The notes beneath the pieces are model-generated. The model searched no databases and had not been told where the DNA came from. It saw only the letters and a program-made list of their open reading frames with translations. This document shows, in pieces, positions 11,311 through 23,124 of a DNA stretch of 64,000 bases (positions are counted from its first letter, which is position 1; every line of letters begins with the position of its first letter). This stretch comes from Balaenoptera acutorostrata (Eukaryota > Chordata > Mammalia > Artiodactyla > Balaenopteridae): assembly GCF_949987535.1 (NCBI RefSeq), contig NC_080078.1, positions 52,416,207 to 52,480,206 on the forward strand, given 5' to 3'. Made by a program: the position numbers and the translations under genes.

Positions 11311-11745
11311 TTGAAGCTTAACATGTATACATAAGTACACAAATCTTAAGAATATAACTTGAACTTTTGCAAAGGGAATACATCTATGTTCTAGCCCCAG
11401 ATCAAGATGGAGAATGTCACCAGCACCCAGAAGCCCTTCTGGTGTTCCCTTGTAGTCACTATGTGCTCAGGGTAACTGCCAGCCTGATCTCTATCAGCAG
11501 TGACTGCAATTGGAATCACAGAGGAAGTCCTTATTTGGGCCTGGCTTCTTTCCTTCACTGTTTCATTTGTGAGATTCTCCCATGTTTTTATATGTAGAAC
11601 TAGTTCACTTATTCTCAGAGCTGTATAGTGTTCCACCGTGTGCATATACCCAAATTTATTTAATCTAGTCTGTTGTCGATGGGCATTGACTGGTTTTCAG
11701 TTTGGGGCTATTAAAAACGATGCTGTGATGAACATTCCACCAAGG
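11311..11745 (-). mobile_element. Old L1 fragment, antisense
   Basis: Antisense of an older L1 (L1M type): ATCAAGATGGAGAATGTCACCAGCACC near 11401, a GGCTTCTTTCCTTCACTGTTTC block, and CTGTATAGTGTTCCACCGTG near 11622. Strongly diverged and without open frames of interest. Confidence 0.65.
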
Positions 11746-12249
11746 GAACTGATTTTAATTCTGCTAGAACTACATGGTGTGAACTATGTGGTATGCATTT
11801 ATTTAAACTTTTTCTAACTCTACTTCCGTTAAAATCTAGTCTTACGAAGGTAAAGACCTGTTTATATTTTTGTCTTGCTTGTGTTTATTTTTCAGCTTTA
11901 TTGAGATATAATTGTTATACAGATATAATCTGTATAAATATATACATATTATTATCTGTAAATATGCTCCAATGTGTCTCTTTGTTCTTTGCATGAAACT
12001 CAGATCTATACTATGGTTTCCAAAGTTCTACATACCCTGGTATCTACGTACTGCTCCAAACTCTACTCAGCCCACACTCTTTTTCATACCCCGTATCTCT
12101 GCCTCACAGGGCTTCTTGTGGTTTCTCCAGAATCTCAGGATTCCTTGCACTTTTAGGCCTCTTACACTAATGGACCTTCTTGATGTGCTCTACACTCTGA
12201 TCTTTGCCTGGGAAGCTCTTCTTTTCATACAGATCTTAGCTTAAATGTT
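11746..12249. other. Mostly unique DNA
   Basis: A short L1-like antisense 3' end may lie near 11890-11920 (TTTATTGAGATATAATTG). The rest, including the plus-strand open frame 11912-12244, is not recognised. Confidence 0.4.
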
Positions 12250-12470
12250 TCCTCTTTGAAGCAGCCACATAGCACAGGGAGATCAGCTCAGTGCTTTGTG
12301 ACCACCTAGAAGGGTGGAATAGGGAGGGTGAGAGGGAGGGAGATGCAAGAGGGAGGAGATATGGGGATATATGTATATGTATAGCTGATTCACTTTGTTA
12401 TAAAGCAGAAACTAACACACCATTGTAAAGCAATTATACTCCAATAAAGATGTTAAAAAAAAAAGATGTT
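12250..12470 (+). mobile_element. L1 3' UTR end, second subfamily
   Basis: Sense L1 3' end with CATAGCACAGGGAGATCAGC, a GGGAGGGTGAGAGGGAGGG polypurine tract, and the end ACTCCAATAAAGATGTT. This matches the 3' end of the full-length L1 at 56136-63174 and differs from the 8735-9182 type. Confidence 0.82.
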
Positions 12471-12854
12471 TAAAAAAAAAATTGGGCTGTTTTTCTTATT
12501 GATTATGAGGTTTTAAAAATATATTCCAAATAAAAGGCCTGTCTTAGATATGTATATCTTACAAATATTTTCTCCCAGACTGTAGCTTTACCTTTTATTC
12601 TCATAACAGTGTATTTTGTTTTAATACTGTGTCACTAGGAAGAGCAATGGTTAGAACATGTTGCGCTCAGGATTTTTGTTGAAAAGCAGATTTAATGAAA
12701 GGTGGACCCCTAGCAAGTATCTTAGATTCCGAACCAGGTTTGACCAACCCCAGAACCTTTCATCTTAATCAGTGCATCTTATATATAGGCATGTATAATA
12801 TAATGAAGTATATTATGTAACATATATTTACTTGAAGGAATTTTTGACGTAAAA

Positions 12855-13085
12855 GAGAAATAATAGCTAAAATGTTTTGAGTGGTTACTATGTGCCAGGC
12901 CCTGGTTTAAGCACTTTTCGTTCATTAAAAATATATATACATATATTTGAGATAGGTGCTGTAATTGCTATAATTTATCCCTATTATAAAAATAAGGAAA
13001 CTGGTGCTGATGGAGATGAAATTACATTGTCCAGAGTCACAAAGAGGGAAACTGGTGCAGCCAGTGTTTGAACAAGACATTCTGA
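12855..13085 (-). repeat. MIR, antisense, split by (TA)n
   Basis: GTGGTTACTATGTGCCAGGCCCTGG near 12881 and AATAAGGAAACTGGTGC...GTCACAAAGAGGG near 12991-13045 are the two halves of an antisense MIR. A short TA tract (12930-12947) lies between them. Confidence 0.7.
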
Positions 13086-14416
13086 CTCCACAGGCCCATG
13101 GAGGGTGGGATGTGCAGAGGGGATGCAGAGGGCTAGAGGGAGCATAGTAACTTTTTTCATTACCCACCTTCACATTGTTTCATTGGCTGTGTGAGCATAT
13201 GATACTTTTGTATTTTCGAAGGGTACTTAAAGATAATATTTTAAAAGAAATGCATGTATTTAGGTTTTGGACTACATAATTTAAAGCCCTAGATAGACAT
13301 GTAGCTACAGGAATGGATGAGTTTCCATCTGTAGAGGCCAGCTTGGTTGACTGCAGCCATGGTCATTCGGTTCTGTGGGCCATTCAGCCTCACAGGGTCT
13401 GTACCCCACACCAGGGTGGACGGAGTCAGCCTCTGGTCATAGTGGCTCCTCCCCTTTTTCTTGTCTTCGTGTTGTTAGACTTGAAGATTACAAATGGTTT
13501 TCATTGTGCCAGCACTTTACTATACCATTCTTTATTAATAAAACAAAGAAAAAGCTTCTCTGTCTCTCAGTCTCTGTCTGTCCTCAGTTTCTGTCTGTCT
13601 CTGTCTCTCTCTTCTCTTTTCTCTAAATTTTTGGAACACCTTTCTTTTGGAGGGGGTGGTAGAGAGGGGGTGTATAGGAGTTTTAGTAGCTTTTAAGAGT
13701 TACTGGGTGGTCTTTGGTAAGTCTTATCAAAAACTGGATAAGTACATTTCAAGAAATCAAATTTGATCAGATTTGGGGGCAGATGAATTTGTAAGGAGGG
13801 GATCATTGGCCAGCACTTTGTAAACAATCTGGTGCTGATTTTACTCAACTTAAATATTCCACAGTCATTAAGAAGATATTCAAGTAGTGTTAGGCAGCAC
13901 AGAATGTATGAAAATGTGCAGCAAATCATGCTAGCTCTATAAACCGTTATGCCACTTTCATTGCTGATGTGGATACCAGATGTCTCTTTCGTGAGCTGCT
14001 TTTGGTAGTGTTTTCCATATCACTAGAGTTATTTGAAGACTTACTTCCTGAATGTCTCCAACTCTTTATATTTATATGTGTGTATGTGTGTGCGTATATA
14101 GTGTAACTTAAGTTTGCAGATCTTTTGTCTATGTCAAGAAATGGAGAAACCTGACTTTACAAATTTTTGTTAGTCTGTGTTAAACTGATTCTCCATTGGG
14201 ATATTAATAGCAGGTAGAGTACGTTTTACAAGGAGATAATTTTAACAGCTATTAGTCAATAGTATTATTTCAAATTTGGTATCAAGACTTAGAATTATAA
14301 ATTGTAGTGTCTGGAGATGTCAAAAAAGAAAATATCTGGAAAATTAAGTCTAGTAAATACTGTCTTTTCATAGACTCTTGGTTTACCTTGCTGATATTTG
14401 TGTCTTTTTAAAGGAG
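13086..14416. other. Unique DNA with a CT-rich tract
   Basis: A CTCTGTCTCT simple-sequence tract occupies about 13556-13625. No gene or repeat family is recognised. The plus open frame 13313-13696 runs through the simple repeat and is not convincing. Confidence 0.5.
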
Positions 14417-14869
14417 TAGCTGTCAACTTTGGCTATGTGTTGGAGTCACCAGGGAAGCTTTATAGACTCACAGACACAGAAAACAAACTTACGGTTACTA
14501 AAGGGAAAAAGTGAGGGGGGGGGGGGCGAGATAAATTAGGAGTTTGGGATTAACATATACACACTACTATATATAAAATAGATAACCAGCAAGGACCTAC
14601 TGTCTAGCACAGGGAACAATACTCAATATTTTGTAATAACCTCTAAGGGAAAAGAATCTGAAAAAATGTATATATATAACTGAATCACTTTGCTGTACAC
14701 CTGAAACTAACACAAAATTATAAATCAGTTATACTTCAATAAAAAAATTTAAAAAATACTGATGTCTGCGCCCCATTCCAGGTGATTCTGGTTGAACTGA
14801 GCTGAGGTGTGGTTAGGACATAAAGATTTGTGAAAGCCCTCCAGGTGCAGAGGAGGTCAAGAATCACTG
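14417..14869. mobile_element. MER5-type hAT transposon split by L1
   Basis: Nonautonomous hAT-Charlie element of the MER5 group. The left arm is 14417-14462 (TAGCTGTCAACTTTGGCTATGTG...) and the right arm 14757-14869 (ending CAAGAATCACTG). The L1 tail 14463-14755 interrupts it. MER5 elements are short, have near-palindromic ends and carry no transposase. Confidence 0.65.
14463..14755 (+). mobile_element. L1 3' end, 5'-truncated
   Basis: Sense L1 3' UTR from AGACTCACAGACACAG to a TTCAATAAAAAAATTT tail. It contains an uninterrupted run of 12 G at 14515-14526 within the usual polypurine tract. Inserted in a MER5-type element. Confidence 0.85.
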
Positions 14870-16467
14870 ACCAAAAGGTAGAGGAAGCAGTGAGGGGCAT
14901 CTGTGACCATAGACTCTGACCAGCAAGGGTAAGGTGGAGAAATGAAACCAGTGAATCTTGGGAGGAAGTGGCTGTCATTTTAGCATTGTAAGACAGACCT
15001 TTAGTGTCACGAAAATGCTTACAGAATAGAGAGTCGGGGGATAAATAGGATTCTGTGGCCAGGGGCTTCCTAAAGTTTGACAATTCAGCATGAGGAGGCT
15101 TCCTCAGAATAAAATTCTGACCTTGTGACCTTTCAAGCAGGGTTCTCCAAAGGTAGTTCTCGTACTTGGTGTGTAAGTTATGCACGAAGATGTTAGGTAG
15201 TTCCGTAGCCAAACTTTTCAAAATCGTTAACAACCATGCATTTATTTAATATGCACTAAACCTATAAGAGGCACATCAAATCTGTGTTCATGAATCTATT
15301 TGCAATTTAAAAGTGAGTAAATTTTAAATTGGTTTAATTAGCATTATAAATAAATAAATATACAGGTGCTCTAGGACAGAAATATAAGGAAGATAGGCTA
15401 TGAATCAATTAAAAAATGTGAGAAACATTGAGGCAGTAAAGACAATGCATCTTAAAAGAATAAGATGACAGCATAAACAATTCCAGAGCTCAGAGTTTTG
15501 AAGGAATGGTGCTCACCAATGTGAAGGGCCCAGGAAACAATGACAAGATCATGCCATAGACCCTCAAGAACAGCTTTTCTAAAGACTCGTTTTCAAAAAT
15601 ATGAAGACGACAATGAAAAAACTCGAAGAAATGATGTGCTCAGTGAGAAGATAAACCAGGGAACAGATGAGCCTACTTCTGAAGAGGCAAATGGTAGAAG
15701 GTAGAGAAGAGGAGAAATCAAAACCATTCAAATCAAAACTATTCCCAAGTCTGACTTTTCCATCAAGTAGAATGAACTGGAACCAAATTAGATTAGAAAA
15801 GCCCAACTTAGATTAGACAAAGGTAGAATCCAACTATATAATTGGATTATTCAATTAAATCCCTGATGGGAGGAAAAAATGAAGTTATCTACCATTCAGT
15901 TGCCTTGGCTATTACTTGACTTTTTAAAAGCAGGTATTTGTGGCCCCATGTTATGTTCTTCTTTTCTCTTTTTTTATTTTATTAAACATAGTTATCCCCC
16001 AAACCCTGAATCTGAGTCATCATCATTATGAGGCTGCCAGAAAACATAACACAATTTTGGATTGCCTCAGCAGAAAAATAGCATCAGTTGTTCTTTGACT
16101 GAATTATTCAGTAAAATTATCTATTTTTCATGGTCAGTTTAGCTTCCCACAGTCTCTGATTTGACAGATCTGGTGTGAGGCTCTGACACCTATAGTGTTA
16201 TATAAGCATCATAGATGTGTCTGGTGCATATCATTCTAATGTTGGTTGAGAACTTGGAGGTGATGGGGATGAGGTTTCTCTCACTGCTCAAGGCACAGAT
16301 CTCTCTTCTGGGATCACTTGCACGGTAGAAAGAACAATATAATGAATATCCATATATCCACCACACCCAACATAAGAAATGATATATTACTAAATAGTGA
16401 AGTCCTTCTATGTGTTGTCCCCAAATTGCATTGCCTTCTTTCCCCACAGAGATAATCACTCCTCTAA
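14870..16467. other. Unique DNA, no gene recognised
   Basis: No gene found. The longest open frame (14736-15233, minus) begins in the MER5/L1 junction and shows no domain. Confidence 0.5.
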
Positions 16468-17350
16468 TTTTTTGATTACCAGCTTTATTGAGATATAATT
16501 AATATTCTATACAATTGAGTTATTCAATTTAATATTCAGAGTTGTGCAGCCATCACCACAATCAGTTTTAGAACATTCTCATCACCCCAAAAAGAAACCT
16601 AGAAATCATTAGCATTCATTCCCCTTTTCCTCTCACCCCACCAAACTCTCAGCCCTAGGCAACCATCAGTCTACTTTCTCTCTCTATGGATTTACCTGTT
16701 TTGTGTTGATCCTACTTATATGAAATGTACAATCTGTGGTCCTTTGAAATTGGCTTTTTTCACTTAGCATAATGTTTTTAAGGTTCATCCATGTTATAGC
16801 ATCTACCTGTTAGTAAATGATTGAAAAATATTCCATTGTATGGGTATACCACATTTTGTTTATCCATTCATCATTTGGTTGGCATTTGGATTGTTTCCAC
16901 TTTCGGCTACAGTGAATAATGCTTCTTTTATGAACATGTTAGTACAAATTTTTGTCTGGACATATATTTTCAATTCTCTTGGGTATATACCTAGGAGTGG
17001 AATTGCCAGGTCATAAGGTTACTCTATGTTTAACTTTTTGAAGAATTGCCAAACTGTTTTCCAACATTGCTGCACCATTTTACATTCCCAACAGAGTTCC
17101 AATTTCTCCATATCCTCATCACTTTTTATGATCTTACTGTTTAATTCTAGCCATCCTAGTGGGTATACAGTGGGATCTCATTGAGTTTTTGATTTTAATT
17201 TCACCGATGATTATTGATTTATGGAACATCTTTTCACATGCTTATTGGCAATTTATATGTCGTCCTCGGAAAAATGTCTATTCATTTTTAAACTGAATTA
17301 TTTAGGAAGTCTTACAACTCAATACTTTTTGAGTTGTAAGAGTTCTTTTT

Positions 17351-17656
17351 TTTTTAAATTTATTTATTTATGATTGTGTTGGGTCTTCGTTTCTGTGCGA
17401 GGGCTTTCTCTAGTTGCGGCAAGCGGGGGCCACTCTTCATCGCGGTGCGCGGGCCTTCTCACTATCGCGGCCTCTCTCATTGCGGAGCACAGGCTCCAGA
17501 CGCGCAGGCTCAGTAATTATGGTGCGCAGGCTCAGTAATTATGGCTCATGGGCCCAGTTGCTCCGCGGCATGTGGGATCTTCCCAGACCAGGGCTCGAAC
17601 CCGTGTCCCCTGCATTGGCAGGCAGACTCTCAACCACTGTGCCACCAGGGAAGCCC
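17351..17656 (-). mobile_element. CHR-type tRNA-derived SINE, full length
   Basis: Minus-strand CHR SINE with a perfect 13-bp target duplication AAGAGTTCTTTTT at 17338-17350 and 17657-17669. It carries a 22-bp tandem duplication at 17502-17544 not seen in the other copies of the window. Inserted into an older L1. Confidence 0.93.
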
Positions 17657-17921
17657 AAGAGTTCTTTTTATACGCTGGATACTAGACCAATATAACATTA
17701 TCAGATATATGATTTGCAAATATTTTCTTTCATTCTGTAGATTGCTTTTTCAATCTCTTGATAGTGTCCTTTGCATAAAAGTTTTTGATGAAGTCAGATT
17801 TATCTGTTTTTCCTTTGATTGTTTTAGGTGTTATATCTAAGAAACCATTGCCAAATCTGAGGTCGTGCAGATTTACCCTGTAGTTTCTTCTTTGAGGAGT
17901 TTTAAAGTTTTATGATAGCTC

Positions 17922-17969
17922 TTACATTTAGGTCTTTTTTTTTTTTTTTTTTTTTACATTTAGGTCTTT
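17922..17969 (-). repeat. 16-bp direct repeat around a bare poly(T)
   Basis: TTACATTTAGGTCTTT occurs at 17922-17937 and again at 17954-17969, separated only by 16 T. This has the form of a target duplication around a retrotransposed poly(A) with no other cargo. Confidence 0.75.
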
Positions 17970-18110
17970 GATACATTTTTAGTTAAATTTTGTGTATGCT
18001 GTGAAGTGATGATGGTCAAATTCATTCTTTTCTATGTGGATATCTAGTTGTTTCATCACCATTTGTTGAGAATACTATTCTTTCTCCCATTGAAACTGTC
18101 TTGGCACTTT

Positions 18111-18770
18111 TCTGGGTATATACCCAAGAATTGAAATCAGGATCTCAAAGAGATATCTGCATTCCCATGTTCATTGTAGCATTATTTACAATAGCAAAGA
18201 CATGGAAACAACCTAAATGTCCATCAACAGATGAATGGATAAAGAAGCTTTATTTTACTTTGAAAAAGAGGAAATTCTGTCTTTTGTTATAACATAAATG
18301 AACTTGGAAGACATTATGCTAAGTAAAATAATCCAGACACAGATGAACAAATACTACATGATCCCACTTATATCAGGAAACTAAAATTGTCAAACTCAGA
18401 GGTAGAGAGTATAGTAGGTAGTTACCAGGGCCTAGGGAAAGCGGGGGCTCAGGGAGGTTTTGGTCTAAGGGTACATAGTTTCACTTGTGCAAGATAAGTC
18501 CTAGGGATCTACGTAACACTACTGTATTGTATACTTAAGAATTTAAGAGGCTACATGTTATATTAAATGCTATTTTTGAAAAAGAAACAAGGTGATGGTT
18601 AAGGTTATGGCATAGTATGTGATGGTGGTTTCATGGGTGTATACTTAACTTCAGAATCATCAAGATGTATACATTAAGTATGTACTGCCTTTTTGTATGT
18701 CAATCATGCCTCAATAAAAAAATTTAAAGACATGTCAAAAGATAAAATTTTTAAGAAAAAAAAAAAAGAA
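18111..18770 (+). mobile_element. Old L1 3' end, sense
   Basis: Sense older L1: the end of ORF2 (a plus open frame 18101-18292 keeps an [23 protein letters not shown] core) and the 3' UTR, ending CCTCAATAAAAAAATTT and an A-rich stretch to 18770. It overlaps the L1 region already present in the antisense copy next door, so it is a separate insertion and not a 5' inversion of the same one. Confidence 0.75.
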
Positions 18771-18804
18771 TTGACCATAGATGTATTTCTTTTCCACTGA
18801 TGCA

Positions 18805-19107
18805 CAATCATCCCTCAGTATCTGTGGGGGATTGGTTACAGGAACCTTCCAGGGATACCAAAATCCATGGATACTCAAGTCCCTTATATAAAATGGAATA
18901 GTATTTGCATATAACCTATACATGTCTTCCCGTGTACTTTAAATCCTCTCTAGAATACTTATAACACCTAATACAACATAAATGCTATGTAAATAGTTGC
19001 CAGCACATGGCGAATTCAAGTTTTGCTTTTTAGAACTTTCTGGAATTTTATCCCCAAATATTTGTGATCTGCTGTTGGTGGAATCTGCAGATATGGAGGG
19101 CAGACTG
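18805..19107 (+). mobile_element. MER2-type Tigger transposon
   Basis: Nonautonomous Tigger element. Left end CAATCATCCCTCAGTATC, right end GGAGGGCAGACTG. Internal blocks CCAAAATCCATGGATACTC and TATTTGCATATAACCTA are typical of MER2. Flanking dinucleotides are CA on both sides rather than the usual TA, probably through mutation. No transposase. Confidence 0.82.
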
Positions 19108-19273
19108 CATATGTCTGTCCTCTGGTGACTTGAAAGATTACTGGGAAGTGCTTTGTTCACACATCTACACGGCTGATCCCTGGACATTCAGAAAGTCTGA
19201 GAAGGTTCTTGGAAATTTGCATTTTATATAAGCACCACCAGGTAGCACTGGGATGGGGATTAAGAAATCATGA

Positions 19274-19430
19274 TAGTGCTTCTCAAACTTTAATGAACAT
19301 ATGACTTCTTAGGGCTCTTATTAAATGTAGATTCTGATTCGGTAAGTCTGAGTTGGAGTCTGAGATTTGCATTTCTACCAAGTTCCCAGGTAGTGAGGAT
19401 GATGCTGGCCCACAGACCACACTGTTAGTG
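19274..19430. mobile_element. MER5-group hAT fragment
   Basis: TAGTGCTTCTCAAACTTTAATG at the left, GATTCTGATTCGGTAAGTCTG near 19333, and CACAGACCACACTG near 19413. Short and diverged. Confidence 0.65.
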
Positions 19431-19972
19431 GCTGGAGCCTAGTAGGTCTCCCACAATAGCCATGACCCAGGCCTTCCAGGTGGGCCTCTGGAGACATGTT
19501 TAGGCTTAATTGGATATATGACTTTTTCCCATATTAGTCTTTGTCTTTATTTTAATGCAACTGAGATAATGTACTTCTCCAGCTGATATGTGATGCCTTC
19601 CATGTCAGATTTTGGGAGTAGTTTTTGAAAAGGCTTCAGGACTTTATTCCTGGGCTTACAGAAGAAGTTATGTGGAGTTAGGAATGCTTAATTGAGAAAG
19701 GGATTTATTGGTTTCTGAACAACATACTGACTATAATGTTCCTATTTATTTCAATCCTACTTTTCCCCAGAAGGTGTCTGTTGGCAGGTTGTTTTTGTCT
19801 TACAGCTGATACTTTAATGCAGATATAATTGCATCATGTTTGCCTGAGAAATGTGTTTAGCTAAATCACAGGTGCTAGATGATACCACCTTTTCCAACGT
19901 CCACTTGATCTGCCTTTATTTTAGAGATGATGTGTTTTGAAGCTGTTCTGTTATCCTTAGAATCTTCCTAAA

Positions 19973-20003
<31 letters not shown>

Positions 20004-20691
20004 GCCTTTAGCAAGTCGTCCTAATTGTTTGGATGTGGAATGTCTCCATTTTCACATAAGGAGCATTTGTCTCTTTCCTTTTGCAGGAAAACTGTTTCTC
20101 AAGTACTTTGGTGAGGCTTGCACTTTGCAGTTCTCAAATGTGTGCTCAGCTGTGCCCTTGTGTATCATTTCGTGCTCTCTGGGCTTGGTGTAGTAAGTGG
20201 CCATGGATTTCCTGGTAAATAGGTTTTGTAGTTTCAGGCAATTGCCACTGTTAATTCTGGATGTCAATTTCTAGTGAACCCACATTTTAAAAATGAGCTC
20301 TTCTTGTGCAGTGTTTGCTTTCATAACAATGGCAATGTTTTGAGTTAGGAGCATTTGATTTTTTGTTTGTTCGTTTGTCCTTCATTGCTTTCTAAATGTT
20401 TCAGGAAGTTTTGGTGCTCTTCAAATAATAGTGACTTAGGGTTAGTGGTTTGTGGTTAGGGTTAGATTTCTGATTTGAAATCTTTTTGATACAATATCTT
20501 AGCAGCTCTGTATTTAGCCTGTAGTTGAGGCACGGATTGGAACTTCTATTTTCTTTCATTTTTGCTAAATAGTGTTTTTAATATAAGAGTGCTGCATGCA
20601 CATGTTTAAAATATCAAATGATACAGGAAGGGATAAAATGAAAATTAACTCCTATATTCTAGCCCCATCTCTTCTGTTGGTTGCCACTATA
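19431..20691. other. Unique DNA, no gene recognised
   Basis: A T run occupies 19974-19997. No gene or repeat family recognised. Confidence 0.5.
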
Positions 20692-20699
20692 CTTTAAAT

Positions 20700-21050
20700 C
20701 AGGGGCCCCCAACCCCCCGGGCCAGGGACTGCTACAGCTCTGTGGCCTGTTAGGAACCAGGCTGCACAGCAGGAGGGGAGCGGCGGGGGAGCGAGTGAAG
20801 CTTTATCTGTATTTACAGCTGCTCCCCATCGCTTGCTCACATTACTGCCTGAGATCTGCCTCCTGTCAGCATTATGGTGAGTTGTATAATTATTTCATTA
20901 GATGTTACAATGTAATAATAATAGAAATAAAGTGCACAATAAATGTAATGCACTTGAATCATCCTGAAACCATCCTCCCCCACCCCGGTCCATGGAAAAA
21001 TTGTCTTCCATGAAACCAGTCCCTGGTGCCAAAAAGGTTGGGGACTGCTG
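20700..21050. mobile_element. MER1-type hAT transposon
   Basis: Nonautonomous hAT-Charlie element (MER1-like). Termini are CAGGGGCCCCCAACC and GGTTGGGGACTGCTG. A perfect 8-bp target duplication CTTTAAAT lies at 20692-20699 and 21051-21058, as expected for hAT. The internal GGCCTGTTAGGAACC block supports the family. The open frames inside are not genes. Confidence 0.92.
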
Positions 21051-21058
21051 CTTTAAAT

Positions 21059-22374
21059 GATATCTTGGATATTTTGACACTTTTGTTTCTTGATTGATGC
21101 AGAATCTCTTCAATCCCTACTCTGAAAAAATGGGGAATTTCGAGCAATTATATTATCTCCTAACTTTCCTACCTGCTCCAACTCCCAGTTTCTCCACTTC
21201 CCAAATTTGTATATTTCTTCTTGATGATTTTAGAATAAATACTTAAATCCTATCTCTTTTTCAGAGTTAAATTTTTAAAAAATTATCTAATTTTTGAATA
21301 GGAAACCTTCATGTACTTTAAAAATCAAAACATAAAAATATCTTCCATTAAGACTCCTTCCCTCCATACCTGACTTAAAAAGTTATTCTTCTCCAACAAT
21401 AATTTTTGGGATTCCCTTCCAGCTGCTTTAATGCATGTAAAAGCAGGTACATGTACACGCCATGTTCTCCCGTATTTGGTGATGTCCACATTGAGCTTTG
21501 TTTATATGCAGATCCTCTTGGCCTCACCTGTCTCTTCTTCTGGTCATTGCATTGCCACCAGCTCCTTATGGCCTCCAGCCACCATCTCACAAATTCAGCC
21601 TGGCTACATCTCCTGTTATGCCGGAGCCATATGCCTTTTGCCTCCTTCGTTTGTGTCCAAAGCACTGGGACTCCAGGAGATCCTACTTATTGCACAGAAA
21701 TGCACACCCAGAAATCGGGGAAATCAGTGCCCCAAAGGGCTAATCTTTGACCATTAAGAAGCATGAGCCAGTTCAATTCTTCCCCAGACAGACTGTCCTA
21801 AGAAGCATTATGGCTTCTCAGAGGATGGTCCCACGCAATCAGGAGAAGTCATTCACCTTTAGTGGTGCCCCATACCATAAAGCGTTTTTGTATTGGCTCT
21901 TGTTGCTTTTCTGCTTTAGTTCCCATGTTGCTCACCCTAGCTTCCTGAGATTGCACTCCCTGATCAAGCAGCAACACACAAACCTTGGCCTCGGGCCCTC
22001 CTCCTCCAGGGTATTTTGGTGGCCTTCAGTTGGAGTTACTTTTATAGGTGGAATTAATTAATTTTACCTTAAGCTATTCAAAATTGAAATACTTTAATTC
22101 ATACTGGCCTTTCCTACAACTAGTCTGAATTAATAAGGCTTTAATATCCTCAAATGTTGAATTACAAAGCTTGCCCACATCACATTTAATTAAAATGAAT
22201 CCGAAATCATGGTGGGGATGAAGGGAGGAAATTTTATTTTTCTATCTGGCAGACAAGGTTTACCCGGTTATGTGTCACACACACACATACACACACACTT
22301 TTTAAAAAATCTATCTTCTGTTGTTAAGGAGCTGAGTAGCAGAGAGATTTTTTTAAGTGATTAAGAAACTCTTT
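21059..22374. other. Unique DNA with a short CA repeat
   Basis: A CA microsatellite lies at about 22277-22299. Three overlapping plus open frames at 21406-21757 have no recognisable domain, and no gene is called. Confidence 0.45.
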
Positions 22375-22386
22375 AAAAATCTTTGT

Positions 22387-22650
22387 TGGGCTTCCCTGGT
22401 GGCGCAGTGGTTGGGAGTCTGCCTGCCAATGCGGGGGACACGGGTTCGAGCCCTGGTCTGGGAGGATCCCACATGCCGCGGAGCGGCTGGGCCCGTGGGC
22501 CACAATTACTGAGCCTGTGCGTCTGGAGCCTGTGCTCCGCAACAAGAGAGGCCGCGGTGGTGAGGGGCCTGCGCACCGCGATGAAGAGTGGTCCCCACTT
22601 GCCACAACTAGAGAAAGCCCTCGCACAGAAACGAAGACCCAACACAGTCA

Positions 22651-22681
<31 letters not shown>

Positions 22682-22744
22682 AAGAACGCGAATTTCTTTA
22701 AAAAAAAAAAAAAGAAACATTTAAAAGTAAAGCACGTTTAAAAA
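22387..22744 (+). mobile_element. CHR-type SINE with an extra 3' tag
   Basis: Sense CHR SINE. After its AAAT-repeat tail (22651-22683) there is a non-SINE segment at about 22684-22738 with internal A runs, then a final poly(A). The target duplication AAAAATCTTTGT is at 22375-22386 and 22745-22756. The same 12-mer recurs at 23125-23136 after the neighbouring L1. Confidence 0.9.
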
Positions 22745-22756
22745 AAAAATCTTTGT

Positions 22757-23124
22757 CAGAGAAAGACAAATATCACATGATATTGCTTATATGTGGAATC
22801 TAAAAAAATGGTACAAATGAACTTATTTACAAAACAGAAATAGAGTCATCAGATATAGAAAACAAACTTATGGTTACCGGGGGAAAAGGGCGGGGAGGGA
22901 AAAATTGGGAGATTGGGATTGATATATACACACTACTATATATAAAATAGATAATCAACAAGGACGTGTAGCCCAGGGAACTCTACTCAGTACTCTGTAA
23001 TGACCTATATGGGAAAAGAATCTAAAAAAGAGTAGATGTATATATATGTATAACTAATTCACTTTGCGTACACCTGAAACTAACACAACATTGTACATCA
23101 ACTATACTCCAATAAAAATTTTTT
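22757..23124 (+). mobile_element. L1 3' end, 5'-truncated
   Basis: Sense L1 tail (GGAATCTAAAAAAATGGTAC near 22795, CACCTGAAACTAACACAACATTG near 23071) ending CTCCAATAAAAATTTTTT. Flanked by AAAAATCTTTGT at 22745-22756 and 23125-23136. This duplication is shared with the SINE on its left. Confidence 0.87.

Larger units (their letters stand above)
16468..18110 (-). mobile_element. Old L1, antisense, split by a SINE
   Basis: Degraded antisense L1 (3' UTR at the left, ORF2 reverse-transcriptase end at the right). Hallmarks are CTTTATTGAGATATAATT near 16483, AATATTCCATTGTATGGGTAT near 16827, and GGCAATTTATATGTCGTCC near 17248. The SINE 17351-17656 interrupts it, and an isolated poly(T) insert lies at 17938-17953. 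No intact coding region. Confidence 0.8.

Noticed and set aside
16468..18770. Opposite L1 pieces side by side, looking like one L1 with a 5' inversion (twin priming).
   Set aside because: The two pieces cover overlapping parts of L1 (ORF2 end and 3' UTR), while an inversion would give non-overlapping parts. Two insertions fit better.
21406..21757. Three overlapping plus-strand open frames suggesting a gene.
   Set aside because: No domain, no splice or promoter context that I can support, and three frames open at once points to a locally stop-poor sequence.
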